From Lumbricus rubellus (taxonomy: Eukaryota > Annelida > Clitellata > Crassiclitellata > Lumbricidae), in NCBI GenBank assembly GCA_945859605.1, contig OX243821.1, positions 34,404,979 through 34,468,978 of the forward strand: a stretch of DNA of 64,000 nt, given 5' to 3'. Shown one piece after another: positions 58,758-64,000 of the stretch; within the stretch, counting starts at the first letter, position 1, and every line of letters starts with the position of its first letter. The position numbers and the translations under genes are program-made. The notes beneath the pieces are model-generated. The model was not told where the DNA came from and made no database searches. It was given only the letters and a program-made list of their open reading frames with translations.

Positions 58758-58799
58758 AAACAAAATAATATGCCAAGATGAAGAAATGCAGCACTTCAA

Positions 58800-59260
58800 A
58801 CCCATCAGGTTGTTTTCTTGTTTAGGTTGCCCTGCCGTAATTATGAAAGTCGACTCTCCTGTCCAACGGTCGTGTCCATGCAAAATGTTAAAATTCTTCG
58901 TTTACTTAAAGAGCCAAAAGATGCTTTAAAAGAGGTGTGTATTATATTGGTTTTAAAACACAGCATTCGCACATGGCATTGGTAGTTTTAGTTAAACTTC
59001 ACAGTTTGATATCAATGGTGACCGCCTTCCCCTCCACACTGTCTTGATATTGGCACTGGCAGAATGCCAACAGTGGTGGAGTTACCCATGTGCTTCATCT
59101 CTGTAACTGCATACAAATATAACTTTTAAACCATTTTTCGATCATGATAATTTATTACCATTCGCGATATTGAACACTTTGGTGTGGCAACGTTTCATTC
59201 CCGTAAGTAGCTGATCACGTGAGCATCTTAATCATTTTGTTCCTCGCGCTCGCACTTCTA
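58800..59260. repeat. Duplicated ~600-bp block, copy 2
   Basis: Partner of 52700-53320, with the motif TTTAAAAGAGGTGTGT at 58926 and the conserved minus-strand frame at 59010-59110. Confidence 0.6.
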
Positions 59261-59264
59261 CCAT

Positions 59265-59470
59265 ACAGCGCCGAGCCTTTCCTATTGCGGGTCCCGCTAT
59301 CTTGAATGGATTGCCACTAACCTTGCGACTTATGCCTAGGCTAAACTCACATGCTTTTTATAGGTCGCTTAAATACTATTTTTTAGCTGTGGCTGGGCTG
59401 GGAGCGCCTCTGAGTATGTGTTTTGAAGAGGCGCTATATGAATTTTCGAAATGTATGAATGAATGAATTT
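59265..59470 (+). mobile_element. CR1/L2-like LINE 3' end
   Basis: The plus strand reads SFPIAGPAILNGLPLTLRLM, then LNSHAFYRSLKYYFLAVAGL GAPL. It is followed by hairpin GAGCGCCTCTGAGTAT ... AAGAGGCGCT and a (TGAA)n tail at 59452-59466. It confirms that the coding tail and the hairpin belong to one element. Confidence 0.7.
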
Positions 59471-59701
59471 GGCTGATGAAGCGTGTTACCGAGTATACTT
59501 TTTTAGCCGCCTTGGCAAACTAGAATTTATTTACTGCCATTACCACGGTTTTTATAAACTTTCTTTATTATCTAAAAAAAAGGTAGGTTGTGTGGGTGAC
59601 ACATTTTTTGGTTGTTGAATAAGAGAAACTTTAAATGAGGTCAGCAGCTGGTACCGTCAGCTCTTGGAGCACTGGTGACAGTCACGATGTATCCTCTCCA
59701 G

Positions 59702-59861
59702 CATGGGCAGAGTTTGGTTTCCGTTCTTGGAGGGGCTAATGCCTTCTTAGGGGTGCTAAGCCCGGAAAAAGATATCATTTTCATGGTAAAAAAGCTGAAT
59801 TTAGGCCTTCTTGGGGGGGGGGGGCTTAGCTCCCCCTAACCCCTGATAAACTCCGCCCATG
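59702..59861. mobile_element. hAT-like MITE, 160 bp, perfect 8-bp duplication
   Basis: Left CATGGGCAGAGTTT, right AAACTCCGCCCATG, flanked by CTCTCCAG at 59694-59701 and 59862-59869. Related to the element at 11219-12694 and the fragment at 9328. Confidence 0.82.
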
Positions 59862-60089
59862 CTCTCCAGTGTTTCCTCTTTACAGCAAATGACGCCTAAT
59901 AAGTTTATATTCTCTTTGATACGTGAAATTGTTTTTCTTGTTCAACTGGTAGCTTCGCGAAAGAATAAATAAATTTTCTTATTTTAATAACCGAATGAAA
60001 CACGTTTTAAATGTCACATTTGAACCAAATCACGCGCGACTTAGCGTTTAAGCGAGAATTGAATGGTCGCCATAGCAACGCTGAAATTT

Positions 60090-60285
60090 GTGTGCGCACT
60101 TGTTATAGCGCTTCATCAAGTTCACAACTCCAACTCAGAGGCGCTCCCGATTACAGCGCGGACACTGAATCGGAGTTTCACGCCGAAACGCTCAGCAAAA
60201 GGTCCCTACTCCGTGACTTGAGGTGGATTCCAACCGGCAACCTTCCGGCTGCAAGGCGACGAACATACGTACTACGACACCGCAC
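60090..60285 (-). mobile_element. tRNA-derived SINE, family 1
   Basis: Antisense copy: GCACTTGTTATAGCGCTTCA, CTCAGAGGCGCTCCCG, TGAATCGGAGTTTCACGCCG, and a decayed B box (GGATTCCAACCGG). Confidence 0.65.
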
Positions 60286-60359
60286 TTCACAAAGTGTTCT
60301 TGAAGTCTAGTTACAAAACGAATGGCTTCAGACCGTCTTTCTGCTTTCTAGTTTCCCAC

Positions 60360-60700
60360 TTCAGGGATGTTGGAAACTCCTTCCATTGCACTACTGGATG
60401 TTCAGAGAATTTTTTGTGCGAAAAATGAAAAATCTTCGAAATAAAATAGCACACCTCTTTTTTGTTAGCCGTGTGTTCTATGAATTAGAGCTGTATTACG
60501 CCAGCTTATAAAAAATTATTTCGTTAGAACAAAGACCTCGGTTGTCATAATCCCAGTTTTGCATATCTATCAACGACAAAAAAGGGAGGAAGTAATCCTC
60601 GGTGAAAATGAAAAAGCTTTAAAATCAATAACATACCTCTTTTATGTGAGCTCTGTGTACTATAAATTAAAGCTGTATTACGCCGAATTATATTTCTCGA
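60360..60700. repeat. Local tandem duplication with motif
   Basis: ACACCTCTTTTTTGTTAGC ... AGCTGTATTACGCC at 60452-60503 and ACCTCTTTTATGTGAGC ... AGCTGTATTACGCC at 60632-60683; two copies of about 180 bp, each including the motif core. Confidence 0.6.
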
Positions 60701-60714
60701 AGATATCAGAGTAT

Positions 60715-60775
60715 GTTCATTCATTCATTCATTTCAAGAATTTATATAACACCCCTTCAAGAAATCCATCAATTA
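60715..60775 (-). repeat. LINE 3' hairpin fragment, decayed
   Basis: CATTCATTCATTTCAAGAATT, TATATAACACCCCTTCAAG in antisense orientation. Confidence 0.5.
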
Positions 60776-60924
60776 CCATGATCAAATTTTAAAAAAATCT
60801 CATCATCTCAAGTTCTCCAACCGAGCCATATCGAACTCAGCTTTGGAATGATCTGCCTCCTTTTCAGTTCCTCCTCCATCATTAGGTACTAATCACACAC
60901 CTTTACCTTTCTCAAGCTCCTCTA

Positions 60925-61135
60925 TTCATTCATTCATTCATTCATTCATTCATTCATTCATTCATTCATTCATTCATTCATTCATTCATTCATTCATTCA
61001 TTCATTCATTCATTCATTCATTCATTCATTCATTCATTCATTCATTCATTCATTCATTCATTCATTACTAGAATTTACATAGCGCCTTATCAATAAACTA
61101 CTCAGAGGCGCTACCAGCCCAGCCACGACTAAAGA
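60925..61135 (-). repeat. (ATTC)n, ~145 bp, with LINE 3' hairpin
   Basis: About 36 perfect ATTC units (60925-61066), then TTTACATAGCGCCTTATCAA and CTACTCAGAGGCGC; the longest tail of this family in the window. Confidence 0.85.
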
Positions 61136-61199
61136 AGAAAGATACATCTATCGTGTGAGGAGCCTGAGGAAGGTAATGGTGTGTGATTAGTAATGATGA

Positions 61200-61455
61200 C
61201 TTTTCATTCGAAACTGAAGTCACACCTTTTCAAGAACTCTTACCCTGTCTCATCTAATCTTCCACCCTCCAATTCTCGGCCCTTATAGTAACTGTTCCAC
61301 CCCTCTGATCCTATGGTAACTCGACCTAGACCACCAAGAACTACACTCACGAACAACCCTTCTAACTCAACGCAGCGCTCGTGAATAAGCTGGTGCCCAG
61401 CGCTTGGCTTTAGAGTGACGCTTTAGAAATTTTGAGTTTATGATTACGATAACCA
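61200..61455 (+). mobile_element. Second-family LINE 3' end
   Basis: The plus strand reads FHSKLKSHLFKNSYPVSSNL, then the non-coding end GCGCTCGTGAATAAGCTGGT, GACGCTTTAGAAATTTTGAG and TTATGATTACGAT. Its SHLF codons create a CACACCTTTTC that mimics the dispersed motif. Confidence 0.7.
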
Positions 61456-61879
61456 CGGTATAGGCTATGAGTTCTTGCACAGACGAGGTTTCCAAAACTT
61501 CTTGTTTTCGTGCGCTACCAAAAGTAGCCCAACCAGGTCGTGTATGATCCTAAGGCTAAGAAAATGAAGTCGCTGGCACTTCGTCCGTCACGAGTTATAA
61601 TTTCCATTTTTTCATCGTGGTTACCGGAGATACATGTGGAAAACATCACCTTTAATTTCTTGTACGGATTGCAATTGTGTTTCGTGAGCGCATATACTTA
61701 TAAAGAGTTGTCAAAGCTTGAAAGAGGTGTTAAAAGGAGGCTGAAGAACTGGACAGGAATGAGGAGATGCGTTGCCCGATGTGCAGACCTGCACGGGAAG
61801 GATTGAGTAACTAAGTAAGCAAGCTGTGAATTGAAATCTGTGTGTCTTGTTCTACCAGGAGCACATATTTGCTCCTCAC

Positions 61880-62020
61880 ATTTCACCGACTTGCTCGGGA
61901 CTGTTACTATCAACTACTCTTTCGGACAACGCTTTCGACTCGAAGCAGCGCTCGTGAATAAGCTGGTGCCCCGCGCTTGGTTTCGAGTAGCGCTTTAGAA
62001 GTTGGAGATGATGATTACGA
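61880..62020 (+). repeat. Second-family LINE 3' end fragment
   Basis: AGCGCTCGTGAATAAGCTGG, GCCCCGCGCTTGG, AGTAGCGCTTTAGAAGTTGG, GATTACGAT. Confidence 0.65.
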
Positions 62021-62182
62021 TCACCATTGATATTAGGCCGAACAATAAATGTTAAGCGGTGATGAGGTTTAGTTATTATTATGTTTAAATTCACTTGAAA
62101 AAGGTGTACACATTACATTTCAGTATCTATCATGAAAACCTTTACTTACTGTTTAAAGAAACGGTGTGATAATGTAGGTGAT

Positions 62183-62455
62183 CTGTCTGTTTGTTTGTCT
62201 GTCTGTTTTTTGTCTGTCTGTCTGCTTGTCTGTCTGTCTGTCCGTCTGCCTGTATGTCTGTCTTTTTGTTATTTCTGTCTTTCTGTCTTTCTGTCCTTCT
62301 ATCTATCTGTCTGTCTTTCTGTCTGTCTTTCTGTCGGTCTGTCTTTCTGTCTGTCTGTCTTTCTGTCTTTCTGTCTTTCTGTCTGCCTGTCTTTCTGTCT
62401 TTCTGTGTGTCTGACTGTTTTTCTGTCTGTCTATCTCAGTGTATGTATGTCTGTT
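62183..62455. repeat. (CTGT/CTTT)n microsatellite
   Basis: Imperfect tetranucleotide tract of about 270 bp; Ser/Cys/Leu-rich frames are artefacts. Confidence 0.95.
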
Positions 62456-62994
62456 ACTAGATAGAAAGACTGACCTATTCACACTTATTTCTCAATAATT
62501 CCACGTATCATTGTAGACTAAACAAATTTCATTGTTACTCGACTAAAGCAACGACAACTTCTATAATCAAATCAAATCAATCAATCTGAGATACCTCGGG
62601 TAAAAAAAATCAATCCATTAATTCATTCGCAAACAAATGAAAACCTATTGGACACCTGCATTAAATATATCCTGGACTCATAAGATTGTTAAGCTTTTCG
62701 GGTTTTACATATTCTCCACTGGTGCATATGTCATGGCTGATAAGGTAGTTCGAATCCACCTCATGTCCATTGTCCAGGCAATCTAGATTTTTAAAAATAC
62801 CGTCAACCTGGGCAATTGGCATCCAAGCTTTTCAAACGGTTTCCTGCTCAGAATTAGTTGCTGAAAAGCATATCCAAAATCCGACAAAATCTGGCCACGG
62901 AGTCACCGCCCAAAGGGTGGTATAAAATATGATGGTTTTTCGTGCTTTTTGCGGACTGGTTTCCAGTTTTTAAATTGTCTCAGCTTCCAGTGCA

Positions 62995-63180
62995 CTTAGA
63001 ATCGTCATCTTGGTGTCAAGACATACATAGTTAGAGGCGAGGATTACAATAGAGTCATTTCAGATGTTCTCCAGGGCTTCAATGGCGGCCATTTTCCAAA
63101 ATGGCCGACCAAAATACTGATTTTTCGATATCTCAGCTGCCAGAGCACTTGGAATCGTCATCTTGGTGTCTAAACATACT
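62995..63180. repeat. AGAATCGTCATCTTGGTGTC repeat pair, locus 2
   Basis: 20-mer copies near 62998 and 63151, with GCGGCCATTTTCCAAAATGG between. Confidence 0.7.
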
Positions 63181-63552
63181 TAGTTAATGGTAGGTAATCG
63201 AATGGTATTATACTCAAACGTTTCTGTTCACAAGATTTGTAGCCGATTACGTCAATTGCGCGTCAAGATAGAAATGTTCTTATTTGAAAAATCAGCTGTT
63301 ATGTGCTAATTGTTCGTCAAGTATAAATATAGTAAGCCTATAATCCAAGCTATTTATTGCACCATAAAATTTGTGAAACTTCTGATTATTTTCATTTTCA
63401 TTTGGCAATAGAACAAATATTGGAATATATGCATTTCAAGATGTTACGGATGTTCTCGTAAATGTGTATCATGACAGTTTAAGTTCACATTTGTGAACCT
63501 TTACCCAGACAAAGTAATGACCACAGAATTATAGCCTTTAACATCATCCACG

Positions 63553-64000
63553 TCATTCACGGTCGCATAGAGACAGAGACAGTTCACCGCAGAAAAGCGT
63601 TCGCACATTTGCACTATCCTCTGCCTTCTCATAGCCACATGTGAGCAGATGACGAAAGGCACGAGACGCCTCGGGAAATATTGTCCACTTCACTTCCCAG
63701 CCACCTTCAAACGTTTTCAGCCACCCCATATGGCCAGGATTATGGTAGTAGTACCACAAAGCGCTCAATTGCAACGAACTAATCATAAACAGAGTTGGGA
63801 GTTGGTGCTAAGGTGCAGAATGCTGGAGTAACGTCGCGGAATGTCTTCCCATAGTACCAGACAGTCCTTTTCCACGGCCAGCAAAGGATGATACTGTGTC
63901 ACATCCGCTGAATGCGTGTAGGAAGGGCATGGCTACGTACGTTTCTAGACCGAGGGTACGCGCCATCTCATGGGTTGGTAGATATCTGAAGCTTTTTCCT
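63553..64000 (-). pseudogene. Broken gene of the GCDTVSSFAGRGK-type family
   Basis: On the minus strand from the window edge the frame reads KSFRYLPTHEMARTLG, then AMPFLHAFSGCDTVSSFAGR GKG. This matches a conserved, functionally uncharacterised family I recall from many invertebrate genomes (RYIPAHEIAxxLG ... FHAFTGCDTVSxFxGRGKK). After a frameshift, FRDVTPAFCTLAPTPNSVYD-stop-FVAIERFVVLP fits the expected next block in another frame. A third segment (63786-63553) has NVRTLFCGE-like residues near where NxARxxLF is expected. At least one frameshift and several stops break it, so it is a pseudogene, probably of a dispersed multicopy, transposon-associated family. It continues beyond the window. 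Confidence 0.6.

Noticed and set aside
61218..61230. CACACCTTTTC as an instance of the composite motif
   Set aside because: It encodes SHLF in the LINE C-terminus FHSKLKSHLFKNSYP, so codon use explains it; no TATA at the expected distance.

Overview
The window is eukaryotic, AT-rich, intron-containing and very repeat-dense. The repeats include long di- and trinucleotide microsatellites, CR1/L2-like, RTE-like and I-group-like non-LTR retrotransposon relics, tRNA-headed SINEs and many terminal-inverted-repeat (TIR) DNA elements. This mixture, and an FN3/laminin-EGF membrane protein with phase-1 exons, fits a marine invertebrate. An echinoderm, other invertebrate deuterostome or lophotrochozoan is possible; the species cannot be named from sequence alone. 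There is one 200-base assembly gap (53489-53688).

Only one host gene can be defended in detail. It lies on the minus strand at 38480-29915 and its 5' end is not visible. Six consecutive exons, all with GT-AG borders and all in phase 1, join in frame to encode an FN3 domain, three laminin-type EGF domains, one membrane span and a short acidic tail. MEGF9 is the closest family I can suggest. Its introns hold a 5'-truncated RTE-like LINE, a SINE split by a small DNA element, purine-rich tracts and AATC repeats.

Layout: 0-10.7 kb holds SINE and LINE relics, a TTAA-flanked element and ATG, TG and CCCCT repeats. 10.7-13.5 kb is a hAT-like element with a perfect 8-bp target duplication; inside it sits a second hAT-like element carrying a ~60-bp minisatellite. 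13.8-20 kb holds a piggyBac-type MITE, a piggyBac transposase relic and another hAT-like MITE. 22-24 kb holds TG and a ~690-bp GAT repeat. 26-28.7 kb is an RT+RNase H LINE. 29.9-38.5 kb is the gene. 38.5-39.2 kb is a second LINE 3' UTR with a 270-bp ATT expansion. 40-46.4 kb has four TIR elements, two with internal minisatellites. 47.6-49.1 kb is a ~92-bp satellite. 49.9-50.9 kb is a foldback-like element with 8-bp duplications. 51-64 kb holds more SINEs, LINEs and MITEs, a CA/TA repeat, and a broken gene of a GCDTVSSFAGRGK-type family at the right edge.

The most unusual signal is a short composite motif, roughly TATATAA then about 22 nt then TTAAAAAGGTGTYYAA. It recurs about once per 1-1.5 kb on both strands outside exons, with the GG almost always 27-30 nt from the first T of the TATA. 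Its spacing resembles a PSE-TATA (snRNA-type) promoter in one direction and a TATA-to-start distance in the other. In one case a LINE copy differs from its sister by an 18-bp palindromic insert containing the motif, flanked by a 4-bp repeat. The AAAGGTGT core also occurs inside three unrelated tandem arrays.
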